From assembly GCA_002150815.3 (NCBI GenBank), contig NDFF03000388.1:62001-126000 (forward strand): a DNA stretch of 64,000 bases, read 5' to 3'. The DNA comes from Grammothele lineata (taxonomy: Eukaryota > Basidiomycota > Agaricomycetes > Polyporales > Polyporaceae). A program made the position numbers and the translations under genes. The notes below the pieces were generated by a model. That model did not search any database and had not been told where the DNA came from. It saw only the letters and a list, made by a program, of their open reading frames with translations. Shown one piece after another: positions 20,288 to 31,436 of the stretch. Each line of letters begins with the position of its first letter. Position 1 is the first letter of the stretch.

Positions 20288-23200
20288 ATGGCCCTCTACA
20301 CGCCAGCTTCTCCCGAGACGTCTCGCACATTTCAGTTCATGAAGCGCATAAACGCCGAGCACGGCCTCCCGCTCGCGACCTACTACGATCTGTACAAGTG
20401 GTCCACGGATAACATAGACAAGTTCTGGAGTGCGGTCTGGGACGACACAGACATCGTCGGTTTCAAGGGCACGCACGTCGTCGACCCGCGCGCGAGCCCG
20501 CCCGAGAACCCGGCCTGGTTCGCGGAGGCGCGGGTCAACTGGGCTGAGAACATGCTCCGGTGTCGCTCGCCGGAGAAGACGGCCCTCGTCCAAGCCAGTA
20601 TGTTCTCGCTCTCGGCCCTGCGCGCGCACACGTTCGTGTGCGGGCTCTGCACATGTCTATGAATCATGACCGACGCACCCTGCCCTGTATCATACAGTCG
20701 AGCCCGAGCCTAACCATCCCGATCCCGATCGCCGAACGGTGTCGTACGCAGAACTGTACCGGCTCGTCGCCGACCTCGTCTCGGCTTTCCTCGCCCGCGG
20801 CCTCAAGCCCGGAGATCGCATCGCGTCGTACTCATCCAACTGTATCGTGCGTATATCCCGGCCTTCTCGACATCTCCGCGACCCCTCGTCGAACCCCGGG
20901 CCCCTCACTCGCCCGCTCAGGAGCGCTGAGGGGCGGACGGTCGCGGAAGTTCGCGCCGCGGAGGTTGGGGGTGGATCCCCAGTGTTCCCTCTCCAATCCC
21001 GACTCCGGGGTATCGCGAGGGTTCGCTGAATGGGCACGCCGCTGACGTCTGCGTTTGCATACAGGAAAACGTCGCGGCATGCCTCGCGTGCGCCGCAATT
21101 GGTCAGTATCCTTGGTTCGTCTCCGAACCGAAACCTTCGCGAGGGGCGCGAGGGGCGCAAGGGGGCCCACCGCCTTTCCGAGGGGGGACGGAACGACGGA
21201 CGTCAAAGTCAAGTCATTCCGAATCCCCGCTGGCGCAGCCGCCGGCGTCATAAGATGACGTTGTGGGCGTAGGCGCAGCGCCGCGCCCGCCGGCCCTACT
21301 TGGGCAGGGCCGCCACCACAGCTCCGGATGGCTAAGACTTGCCTACGCCATTCTCGAGCCATCTCGCATGGTCTTGCACAGTTTCTGAGTTCGTTGAGCA
21401 CGAGGCGTGGCATGATGCGTCGCTGGATGCACGTGCGGCTGTCGCAGTGTCCGTTTCATAGCGCTATCATGCTATGTGCTTCATCACTCCAATGTGATTG
21501 TCAGAGTTACATCGCCGCTGCGCAGCGGAAATTGTCTGACAGTGCATACTAGAACGCCTCGTACAAGCTTCCGTGTACCGACCGGGGCGTGTTGTCGTTC
21601 TTGGCCCTGGTATCGCAATGTGGCGGTACCATGGCTAAGGTCTTGGCTGGGCTTCCAAGCATGCCTCGCCTCAGATTCCCTCTTGTTCTTGTTGCCACCT
21701 TCTGTGACTTTACTCATCATCACTTGGTGTATAGGGTGTATTTGGGTCAGCGCCGCTGCCGACTTTGGTTCTGAAGGCGTCTTCGAGAGGTCCGTGCTCC
21801 CGTCCCATTCCTCCAACGTGCGTGGACGCGTCCACGAGCCACCTGTAGGTTCGATCAAGTGAAGCCCAGCCTCGTCATCTCAGTCGACGCCGTCGTGTAC
21901 GTTCCTTCCCTTCCGGCGGTCTCGACCGCAGCCACATCTTCGCATCCCTCATCGAGCTCACGCCTCCCACCACGATGTGCTGCCACCAGCTACAACGCAA
22001 AGGTCCACCAGCACCTCCCGAAGCTCCGGGCCCTTCTATCGGACCTCGCAGAGAAGTCGGCGCTCCGCCCCGACGTCGTCATCGTCCGCCACCCGTTCGG
22101 CATCACCTCCCGCGACGACTGGGACCCGGAATGGACGGACTGGGACGCGCTCGTGGCCGACGGCGCCGCGCAGAAGCTCGGGCGCACGCCCGACGGCGAG
22201 GTCGATTGGAACCGGCTCGACTTCAACTGGCCGCTGTGGATCCTCTTCAGCTCGGGCACGACAGGTGCGTCAGCGCCCCCACGCGCTTTTTCTACCTATT
22301 CTATGCTATGTTTGGACACTCTGTCGACGTACGCCTCCCGAACTCCGAACGGCCGTGCCCCACGCGCCGTGTGAAGGTCGCCCGAAGTAAGGTTTGCGGT
22401 CTCGCCGTGTGAGGGGCAGCGCTGATCGTTTGCTCGATTTCTCCCTCCCTCCCTCTCTCGGTAGGCCAATCGTCCACCGCGCGGGGGGCATGCTCATCCA
22501 GGCGAAGAAGGAATTCGTCATCTGCGCGGACCTCCAGCCGCAAGATGTCTTCTTCTACTACACGACGACGTTAGCGAGCCCCCTCACGGTGGCGCATGAC
22601 GGGCAGCTGATTCGGCTTTGTGCGCAGGGGGTGGATGATGTGGAACTTCCTCGTCGGGGGGCTCAGCGTGGGCTGCACGCTCGTCCTCTACGACGGCAGC
22701 CCGCTCTCCGACCCCGCGTACCTCTGGCGCCTCGTGGGCGAGCTCGGGATCACTATCTTCGGGACGAGCGCAAAGTACATCGATCAATTGGCGGTACGTG
22801 TCCCTCCCCCCTTCCAAATGAAGTCCATGGGACTCTCGCTTGGCGCGTCTCGAAGTCCGAACCCTGCTCGGGAGTGTATTGCCGCCCTGCTGACCGTGGG
22901 GGGTCCCGTCTGCAGAAGCTTCACAGGCCCGCGGAACACCACGACCTCTCGACCTTGCGGCATATATACTCCACCGGCTCGCCCCTCGCCCCGCACCTGT
23001 TCGACTTCGTGTACGAGCATATCAGCAAGAATGTATTGCTCGCATCGATCACAGGTGCGCCCCTCCCAAAAGGCGCCCATGGGGGGCACAGACCGACTCA
23101 TGAGCTCATGACGCGCGCGCGGTAGGCGGGACGGACATCTGCTCGCTCTTCGCGGGGATGTGCTCCGCGCTCCCGGTCTTCCGGGGCGAGATCCAGTGCC

Positions 23201-24976
23201 GGCTGCTGGGCATGGCCGTCGACGCGTTCGCGCCGGACGGCGCGCCCGCGGGGCCCGACGCGGCGGGCGAGCTCGTCTGCCTCCGCCCGTTCCCGTGCAT
23301 GCCCGCGGGATTCTGGCCCTTGGAGGGGTACGGGAGCGAGGCGGCGGTCGAGGCGGCGCGCGGGCGGTATAGGGGCGCGTACTTTGCGGAGTTCGAGGGC
23401 GTTTGGTGTGAGTGCTTCTCCAACCGGATTCAGACTCTCCGTCTTGGCGGAATGACGGGCGTTTCTGTCTGCTTTCCGCGCGTGGTGGGTGCGAGATGCT
23501 AACGGTTTGAATGGCCACGCGCGGCTGCCTTCTTCGGCGCCGTCGCGTGTAGTCCACGGGGACCATGTCATGATCACGCGCTCGAGGGATGGTAATGGAG
23601 GTGGGATGGTCATGCTCGGACGGAGCGATGGTGTCCTGTGAGTACTCGATCCCTCCTCTCATTTGGTTGTGATATGAGCGCCATGGGTGGCTTGCGTTTC
23701 GGCGCCAGGTATCCGAGATGAGCACCCTATCTAGCGGATCGCCCGCTTCGGAGCCTTTAGTTCCGCTTAGAGCGAGCCAGACAGGGTTCTTACCTCTGTA
23801 AAAGCCGACAGCAGTCACTTGTCCAGAGACCCTGCACATCGCCTGCTCGTCCTGCGCCGAAGCGTCAACTCAGGCGCCAGCGCGCGCGCCCGTTCGAAGG
23901 CCACTCCTATCCGCATCCCTATCTCCCGCTCTGTTCCGGCGCATCGCTCATCGCTCACCGTTCACCGCTCACGCCGCGCGCTCCAGGAACCCGGGTGGCG
24001 TGCGCTTCGGGTCCGCCGAGATCTACGACGTGCTCGAGCAGTGCTTCGCCCCAACGGCGACGCACGCCGCGCACGCCGTCGCCGACTGCCTCGCGGTCGG
24101 GCAGAGCGTCGCGCGGGGCACGGACGAGCGCGTCGTGCTGTTCGTCAAGCTGCTCGAGGGGCAGGCGCTCACGGACGAGCTCGCGAAGCGGATCAAGGCT
24201 GAGGTGCGCGCGCGGCGCAGCCCGCGGCACGTTCCCGCAAAGGTAAGCACAATGGCTGTCTACTCCTCAGGCCTCACTTATCGCGTCCGGGCCTAAGCCT
24301 TGGGCGGCTCGGGCGAGGTCACGCCGCGCACGGGGAGCTGCTACCAGTACTGACCGCTGACCGCCCTTCTTCGCGCCCGCGTGGCCCCGGAACGTTGTTC
24401 GTTCGTGGCGCGCCGCCGGTGCTGTGCAGATTATCCAGGTCGCGGACATACCGTACACGGTGAACATGAAGCGGGTGGAGGTTCCCGTCAAGAAGGTCAG
24501 TCTACATTTTCGTTGTGGTGGCCGGTGTGTCAGTGCGGCGCCTCAGAGAAGGCCACGCCTGCGCACGTCGAAGCCTCTGTCGAACAGTCGAAGAACGTCG
24601 GCCGGTCGAACTCGCAGGGCGCGGCGGCGAGACTTCGCCGCTCCACTGGCCGAGCGGAGAGTGGCTGCGGGTTTTTGCGGCATCGTCTGAACTCCGCTCC
24701 CCGCGCGGTCTTTTCTGGGGCGCCGTGCGATATCCATCTTCATACCGCCGCGTCCTGAGAGGACGTCCCGGCGACTGCGGCGAGGGCTGGGGTGGCCTTT
24801 TTTCGGCTCACGCGACTTGTGTGGGTTCTTGTAAGGCAAGTGCTGAAAAACGTGGACGTCGGCAGATCATCAACGGTGCGCCGCTGAGCAGCGTCAATCC
24901 GGCAACCCTGCGAAATCCCGAGTGTCTGGTGGAGTACGAGAAGATTGGGGAGGCGCTGCGCGCGGAGGTGCAGTGA
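20288..24976 (+). CDS. AACS: Acetoacetyl-CoA synthetase (697 aa, 15 exons)
   Basis: ATP-dependent acyl-CoA ligase that activates acetoacetate to acetoacetyl-CoA in the cytosol, feeding sterol and lipid synthesis. The N-terminal signature WSTDNIDKFWSAVWD and ARVNWAENMLR is specific to this subgroup of the ANL superfamily. The P-loop-like core is SSGTTGRPKPIVH, followed by YYTTTGWMMWN, YSTGSPL, GGTDICSLF, WFHGDHVMIT and the C-terminal hinge/catalytic region VPVKKIINGAPLSS. Exons: 20288-20597, 20698-20846, 21065-21101, 21735-21789, 21849-21896, 21990-22264, 22377-22386, 22465-22569, 22628-22793, 22916-23054, 23126-23407, 23553-23637, 23987-24242, 24430-24495 and 24866-24976. They sum to 698 codons in frame. 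Exon 7 is only 10 nt and supplies Arg-Pro of the ATP loop. Intron 3 is 633 nt; introns 12 and 14 are about 350-370 nt, much longer than the rest. Length fits the family (about 670 aa). Confidence 0.94.
22377..22386 (+). other. AACS: 10-nt microexon of AACS
   Basis: Ten bases between acceptor AAG (ending 22376) and donor GTAAGG (22387). They restore the TGRPKPIVH motif of the adenylate-forming core; omitting them breaks both motif and frame. Confidence 0.82.
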
Positions 24977-25770
24977 GTTAGTGCAGGCAGCGAAGATTTT
25001 GTCGGCGCAGCAAGTCGAAAGGTACGAAGAAGGTGGAGGCGAATGCGAAGGGGCGAGTCATGTTCTTAGCTGGCTTAAAGGCCCGTGTATTGCTATTTCT
25101 GTTTATCCAGAAAGACGGCGGACGGAGTGAAGATGGTGCGAATGCTTCCGGGGGTGCGACCCCGCTCCGAGAGAGTTGGGCGCTGCCCGGGCCGATCGAT
25201 CTGGACTCTGCCCGATGGGGCAGTCGATGGGCGGCTGTTGGCAGGGACAGCCGGATTTTGACTTTGGGTTCGCCTCGAGGCGTCGCTTGGATCAGTCCAC
25301 CAAGCATTTGGGCACCCTCGTCGCACACAAACAATGGAAAATTTGGATGTCCAAAAACATTCAAAGCACCCCGCTCGTCGGCTTCGCGGGCTTTCTTCCG
25401 AGCCTCCTCCTGGTCGCCGCACCCGTCCTCCTCCGCCCCGACCACAGCAGGCCCCTGCTCGCACCCGTCGCTGACACCCATCAGCGGCCCCGGACGAGCA
25501 CACACCCCCGCCACGACCCCCGGCCACGAGCACGACACGACTTCCGAGACCGACCCCAGGCCACGTTTTCTCTCGCTTTGCAAGGTCGGCCACGCGCACT
25601 CTTCTCCAGGGCACTAGATTAGTCCACAGCCCCCGCGACCTCCCGGTGGCCTCGTTGCGTTCATAAAGCCCTCGTTTGATCGCCGCTTCGGATCGCGCCT
25701 CCTTTGCCCTTGCGCCCTCCCCTTGCACTTTGCAAAGTTCACGCTTCCTGCCTGTTTCCGCCGCCCCGCC
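24977..25770. other. Intergenic AACS / MARVEL gene 1
   Basis: 3' flank of AACS and promoter of the next gene. The 25560-25770 part is CT-rich on the plus strand. No coding motif is seen. Confidence 0.45.
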
Positions 25771-27446
25771 ATGAGCCCTTCAAATACCAGGGCGCAGGCT
25801 CGGTCGAGGGCCCACTCTCGATCGCGTTCCACCAACACTCCTGCCCCTGCCAAACGGCGTTTTCTTGCTTTCTTCTCTCTGCCCCGCATGCCCCCCGTGT
25901 TCAACATCGTCCGGGTGTGCGTGTATGGTGAGTGCCATTCGTCTGCTGCTGCTGCGTGTGGGATGCTCACACGTCTTTGTTGCCGCAGTGGCGGTCCTCA
26001 TTTGGACCATTATTTGCTTGGCCATCGCGGCGCACTTCCAGAGCATCCTGCAGGCCTCGGATCTCAGTGAGTACTCCTGCTGCAGTCGCTGCGGCATCTC
26101 GTGCTGACGCTTTCTCAGCTCGTTTCGTGCCATTCGCCATCTTCGTCTGCGCTGCAACAATGCTCATCATCGTTGCACTGTGAGTTCTATCTGTTTTCTT
26201 GCGTGTGAGCGACATGCTCAAAGATGGCTGGATGGATGCGAAGGCTGGCGTTTGGGCTGATGAAGGAGAGGAATCCTATCTCCACACGGATTGAGCTTGG
26301 GTGTCTCGGTTTGACGGGAACTCTCTGGCTTGGTGAGTGACCTTCTATCCCGTTACTGAGCGCTTTGCTCATCACGCCGGTCGTCGCAGCGCTCGGGGCG
26401 TTTGTGGCTTCCTCCGACTCGGAGATGGCTGATGTGGAATGTTTCTCCTCCTCCGACGCGGACGCGGAACCCATTGACATGCCTGGGTGTGAGTACATGT
26501 TATGCCGCTGCCACGTTGCCCGTCCTAACGCTTTCGCCAGTCAACACGGAGACCTACCACGCTCAGTACCACGTCTTGGAAGCCTTTTCCTTTTTCAACA
26601 TGATCCTCAGTGAGTGGCAGAACTCTATCAACGCCTCCGCCGGCCCTGACGGACTCTCCCCCCAAAGTTTTTGCGTTCTTCGCGTTATTGTTGATTCTCG
26701 CCCTGCGCCAGAAGCGGATGGGAACCAAGCATGTCTGGGTCCATCCCGTGTCCATGCTCTCCTGGTTCGGCCCGGGCAACCGGCACGTGGGCAAGCTTCC
26801 CGCCCCCGTTACCCACCGGTCAAAGTCCCAGTCCCGCCGGCCGAAGGAGGTGGCGATAGTCGATGAGAAGCCTCGTTCCCGCTCTCAGTCCCGTCCGGCC
26901 GACGTTCGCCGCAACGAGTCCCAGCGCACGCTCCTCCGCGACGATTCGTACAGGACCACGGAATCGCGCCGTCCCCTCAACCGTGACGATTCGCGGAAGA
27001 CGACGGACTCCCGCCGCCCCCTTATCCGTGATGATTCTCGCCGCACCACCGACTCGCGTCGACCTCTCAACCGCGACGACTCGTATCGGACCACTGATTC
27101 GAGACGCCCGCTCAACCGCGACGACTCCTACCGCACCACCGACTCACGTCGGCCTGACATGCGCCGAGACGACTCTAGGCGGACGAACGACTCACGGCGC
27201 GGCCGTGGCGACGTCCGCCGTGAAGACTCCCGGCGACGAGGCGACGGCGAGCCGCGCCGGCACGCGTCGTCGCGCTCGCGCGGTGCGTCCCCCTCGCGGA
27301 ACGAGGCGCCGACGTACGTCTACTGGATCCCGCACAAGACCCCCGACGAGGCGCACACGCGCGAGACGCGCACGCCCGGCACGCGCGAGCAGACGCGTGC
27401 GCCCGCGCGCGACTCGAAGATGTTCGGCCTGCCACCCAGGCGGTGA
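25771..27446 (+). CDS. MARVEL-type four-helix membrane protein with C-terminal RDDS repeat tail (443 aa)
   Basis: Predicted integral membrane protein. Exons 25771-25927, 25989-26066, 26119-26179, 26244-26332, 26390-26488, 26541-26609 and 26668-27446 join in frame. Four hydrophobic helices can be read: VAVLIWTIICLAIAAHF, FVPFAIFVCAATMLIIVAL, LGLTGTLWLALGAFVA and IFAFFALLLILAL. This is the MARVEL layout, with an acidic loop between helices 3 and 4 and a short cytosolic N-terminus. After helix 4 a 230-residue basic, Arg/Ser/Asp-rich cytosolic tail holds six tandem 15-residue repeats (RDDSYRTTDSRRPLN type) and ends SKMFGLPPRR. MARVEL proteins organise membrane domains and junctions. A second MARVEL gene follows in the same direction. 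The exon 4 acceptor (26243) is the least certain border. Confidence 0.82.
26937..27206 (+). repeat. Six tandem 45-nt coding repeats in MARVEL gene 1
   Basis: Units start near 26937, 26982, 27027, 27072, 27117 and 27165. Each encodes RDDS-[YR]-[RK]-T-[TN]-[DE]-SRR plus three to four variable residues. Synonymous differences between units show the array is not brand new. Confidence 0.85.
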
Positions 27447-28288
27447 CCGGCCCCTCGCGCCCCGCGCTGTGCGGTGACGATGATGACGACGACACGACAG
27501 TGTGCATGTACGCTATATTGTTGTTTGTTGTGCTTCGCCGTCACCCCACCCCCCTCGCGCGGCGTCGCGGGGGGCGGTGTATGATTATTATTTACGAGAC
27601 AGACGACTATAGAGACGACGGCCTTCTGCTGTAGCACTGGCCGCATGTATTTGCTTGTCACCACTATCATTACGAGGGCATTCATTTGCTGTGTACTTTT
27701 ACCTACCATCAGGAATATATGGGGTTGTATAAAGGTGTACATAAAGATGTGTGCTGCAGCTGTACCCACTATCGACTTACCTCAAGATGCGCGTGGTGGG
27801 TGTTTATGAAGGTACGCGTGCTCGTACCCAAAGATACACGCTGGCGCAGTGGAGTCGGGAACGACGGGGACCTGAGGGCGGTGAGCACCCCGACTCCGGC
27901 CGCGAGGGTGGGCGGCGCGCGCGGAGGCCACGCGCCTGATCACGTGCGCGATTTTTGGGGCCGGGACGAACTCTGCCCTGGGGGGCGGTTGAGTTTGTTG
28001 GACTCGAGGCCGAGGTCGGACGTGCGCAGGCTGCGTTTGTTGGCCCTTTTGGACGAGGACACGACCCGCTCCCGACTGAGACTGCCCTCTGCCCCGCGCT
28101 GCGCTTTCCGCCGCCTCTTCAACGACCGCACGACACCTCCACGACCCGTCTATATCTCTCCCTGCGATACTCCACTCCTCAAACGCCGTCTCGCGTAGTC
28201 TGGGGGCACCGATATCTGAGGTTCGCGCCACACCGGTACAAGCAGTTGAAGTGCAGAAGAGGCTCACAGGGGGACACGGACAGGCAAG
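27447..28288. other. Intergenic between the two MARVEL genes
   Basis: 3'UTR-like AT-richer DNA to about 27760, then a GC-rich promoter region for MARVEL gene 2. No additional gene is recognised. Confidence 0.45.
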
Positions 28289-29602
28289 ATGACGCAGCTA
28301 TTCAGGGATATGCGCCTCTACGGCAACAGTGAGTAGCCCGCACGACCTCCCCGTGTGTCGTTCTCGCGCGGGCGCACGCTCACGCCTCCTCTTTTCGCCG
28401 TTCACGCGGCCGTAATCTGCGCTACGTAGTTATCCTCCTCCTCCTCACCGCAACCGTGCTCGGCATCGCCGCGTACTGGGCGAGCATCTTCCTGCCCAAC
28501 CTCCGCCGTACGTGTCTCTCCCCAATGCCACCCCCTTTCCGGCACCGCACGCCGATCGCTGGGCCGGACAGCGATCGGCTTGGAGGGGCAGGTGCGATGC
28601 GGTGACGAGTGCGCTCACGATCGGTTCCGCGGCGCGGCGCAGATGACTTCTCGATCTTCTCGCTCATCGTGCCGTCCTTGACGATACTGCTCATATTAAT
28701 CGGGTATGTTCCCGTTCGCTCGTGTTCTGCATGCGTTGGGAGAGCTTATGTTCACGCCTCGTGTTACCTCAGGTTTCAATGGTCTACACCGAGGACAGAG
28801 GTTGTCTTCCTCTTCGTTCTCGGTGTGCTCTGGCTCGGTATGTACCCGACTGGTCCTGCACCCCTTTCTCGAGAACTTAAAGTATTCTACAGCTCAGGCG
28901 GCATGGACGACGTGAGTTTGACAGAACGCTTACAACGCCACTGTACTGACACCCCTTGACGCAGTGACATCATCGGTACCACTCAGTGCGACGCGCTCAC
29001 CAGCCAGACTATCCCTACGAAGAACGGTACTCGTGAGTGGAGGATACATATCTTCGTCTGCTCAGGCTGATTTGCATGCAGTTCGTGAGCGCAGCTGGTG
29101 CTACGAGATGCGTGTAGTGCAGGCCTTCTCGTGGATGATCTTCTGCCTCTGTGCGTGCCCTCCGCGCTTCCTCCATGCCCACTGCGCCTTGCTGACCCGC
29201 CCTCTCCCCGACTTCCCCCCTCCTTCGCCCGACGCAGACACCATCTTCATCTTCATCCTCATCTCGCTCGTCACGCGCGCCAAGGCGCTCGGCCGCCCGT
29301 TCGCCTGGGCGGAGCCCATCATCGAGCTCCCCTGGTTCGGACAGTGGCCGGGCTACCCCGAGGGCGTGTACCCGCAGGGGGGCATGATGTACCCCGGCAT
29401 GATGCAAGGAATGGGCATGATGCCCCAGGCCATGCCCGGGTACGCGTACCCCGCCGGCCAGCCGATGCCCTACCCCGCGGGCACGGCGACGTCTGGGTAT
29501 GTCGTCCAGCAGAACCCTGGTCACTCCGTAGTGATTCAGCCCGGTGTGAACGGGCAGGCGCCGACTATAACCCAGATACCGGGCACGGTGAGCTCGATCT
29601 AA
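28289..29602 (+). CDS. MARVEL-type four-helix membrane protein (254 aa)
   Basis: Exons 28289-28328, 28430-28507, 28643-28703, 28773-28837, 28893-28911, 28965-29032, 29082-29150 and 29238-29602 join in phase. The protein starts MTQLFRDMRLYGN. Four hydrophobic helices follow: IILLLLTATVLGIAAYW, FSIFSLIVPSLTILLILIG, VVFLFVLGVLWLA and FSWMIFCLYTIFIFILI. A Cys-containing loop (TTQCDALTSQ, WCYEM) between helices 3 and 4 could form a disulphide. The cytosolic tail is Gly/Met/Pro/Tyr-rich (YPQGGMMYPGMMQGMGMM), a composition suggesting a disordered segment. This is a tandem neighbour and probable distant paralogue of the preceding MARVEL gene, although the tails are unrelated. One exon is only 19 nt. 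Confidence 0.82.
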
Positions 29603-31436
29603 CCCGGGGGACGCTCTTTGTCTGCCTTGGTCCCCGCCAGGGGCGGAAGTAGACAGGGAGGCCGTCTCCTCAGGTTAGGCGACGGCTCGTGAAGGCCTTT
29701 CTTTCTTCCAATTTGGCTTTCGGCCTTCACCTCCTCGACACAACATCACCTTGGATATTCCTATACGCCTACACAAGAACCCTCACGTCACCTCTACTAT
29801 TCATGAAAACGCAAATGACGCCCCCCCCGGCCGCCGCCGATAGAGGGGAGCCGACGACGGACGATCTCGATTATGCCGGTTCCGACTTCGCTGTATTGTA
29901 CATAGTAGCTCGTGCTTACTGCCCCTACTGATGATGTATTTGTTTGTGACGTCGTCGAACGTACAGAACCTCGAAATGAGCGGAACGTGGATCAGGATGT
30001 GTGTCTGAATGCTGAATAGCCTTGAGCTTTAGCTTCGCGCGGGCGTGTTGGGCTATTCTTGTCCGAGAGAGTGCTGGATGCACGCTACTATCGGGACCGC
30101 CCACGCGTGTCTGGCACGGAGGATTACGTCCGTGAAACAATGTCTTCGGCCTGCCATCTCGAGAACGACGAAAACACGCACATGCGCCTTCGGCGCACGG
30201 CGAAGGAAGACAATGTGACCGGCGGAAGAAACGTGCACGCTCAAGCCTCGTGGCGTCCGCACCGAGCGTCCGACGAGGACCGTGCCCGCACCGTGGTGCT
30301 ATTCCCCTCGCACCAGGCGCAAGACGCATGTCCTGCGGGCTATGTATGCGCGGCGCCCGTGGTGAGGACGATGGCCATTAGCCTGCACGACCACGACTGC
30401 GACCCGTCCGACCAGCAGCCTCATCCATCATATCCCCGCCGATATCCTCGCATCCGTCATCTATCGCATCGTCCGCGGAGAGCGCTTTTCTCGAGTTCTT
30501 GATACCACAGACAATAAGCTACATGTCTCTCTTCGAAGGTCGGGCGGGAAGGTCGGCGGCGTACGGTGCGTTTGTAGACAGCGTTAGATGGGGATGATGC
30601 ATGCGGTGATATCTGACGGTCTGCGTCCATCGATGCTCGCTGTGTGTTGGAATCGAATCTTCGATAGCCGTTGGCGCGGCGGTAATCGCGCACCTCGTTA
30701 TGAGGTTCGTGCCATCCTCTGTCCGTGAGTATTTATCCATCTCGTTCACGTATGAGTAGGAAAAGCTAATGTTATGTTGTTCGGTACGTAGAGAGCTACA
30801 GCCTCTTGCAGACATGCGTTGCGGTCCTCGCGATCGCATCGCTATCGGTAATGTCAGTGGTGTTATTCAAGAGAGGTGCATGGCGTGCATGCTCACCCAA
30901 TGACTTCTCCTCAATATAGGGTCGTCACCCATCACCGCAGGAACGGCGGGATACTCACCATACGGCAAGAAGAGGGAGTCCTCATCGCCGCGTTCGGGCT
31001 GCTGTGGTTCGGTGCGCCGCCCCACCTGCTCGCGAACCACGCGCAGCTTCTGCTAGACCGACTGACGCTGTGCTATTCTTACCACAGCGATACTGCTTGG
31101 ATGGCGTGCGTTCCAGCAGCGCACGATGACGCCTGGTGAGGCAGCGGGGACGGACCTCGCGAGCGCAACGGGGGCAGGGCGCGCCGCTAACAGAGGGTAC
31201 AACGAAGGGTTCACGCCTGGGAGGCGGCCATATCCCTGCAGCAGCGACTCGGTGTACTGCGTCGTGGAGGAGTGGACGTATTGGTGATAGATGCGGATCG
31301 TGCGCGTATACAAGGAAGATGGGGCTCGGAGGAGCAGGCGCAGCCTCTCGAACAAGTCGTACGGGTTGCTGCAGCTGGATATATGATAATCTGAACGGGA
31401 TACAGGTGTTAAACGCAAATGCTTAATCTATCGGGA
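29603..31436. other. Long intergenic region, includes one member of an imperfect direct repeat
   Basis: 1.8 kb with no recognised gene. Position 31261-31377 resembles 33583-33688 on the other side of the Crinkler-like gene. Confidence 0.45.
31261..31377 (+). repeat. Imperfect direct repeat, left copy
   Basis: Shares GGAGGA/GTGGACGTA, GTATACAAGGAAGAT and CGGGTTGCTGCAGC, in the same order, with 33583-33688. It is on the 3' side of the Crinkler-like gene. Confidence 0.6.
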
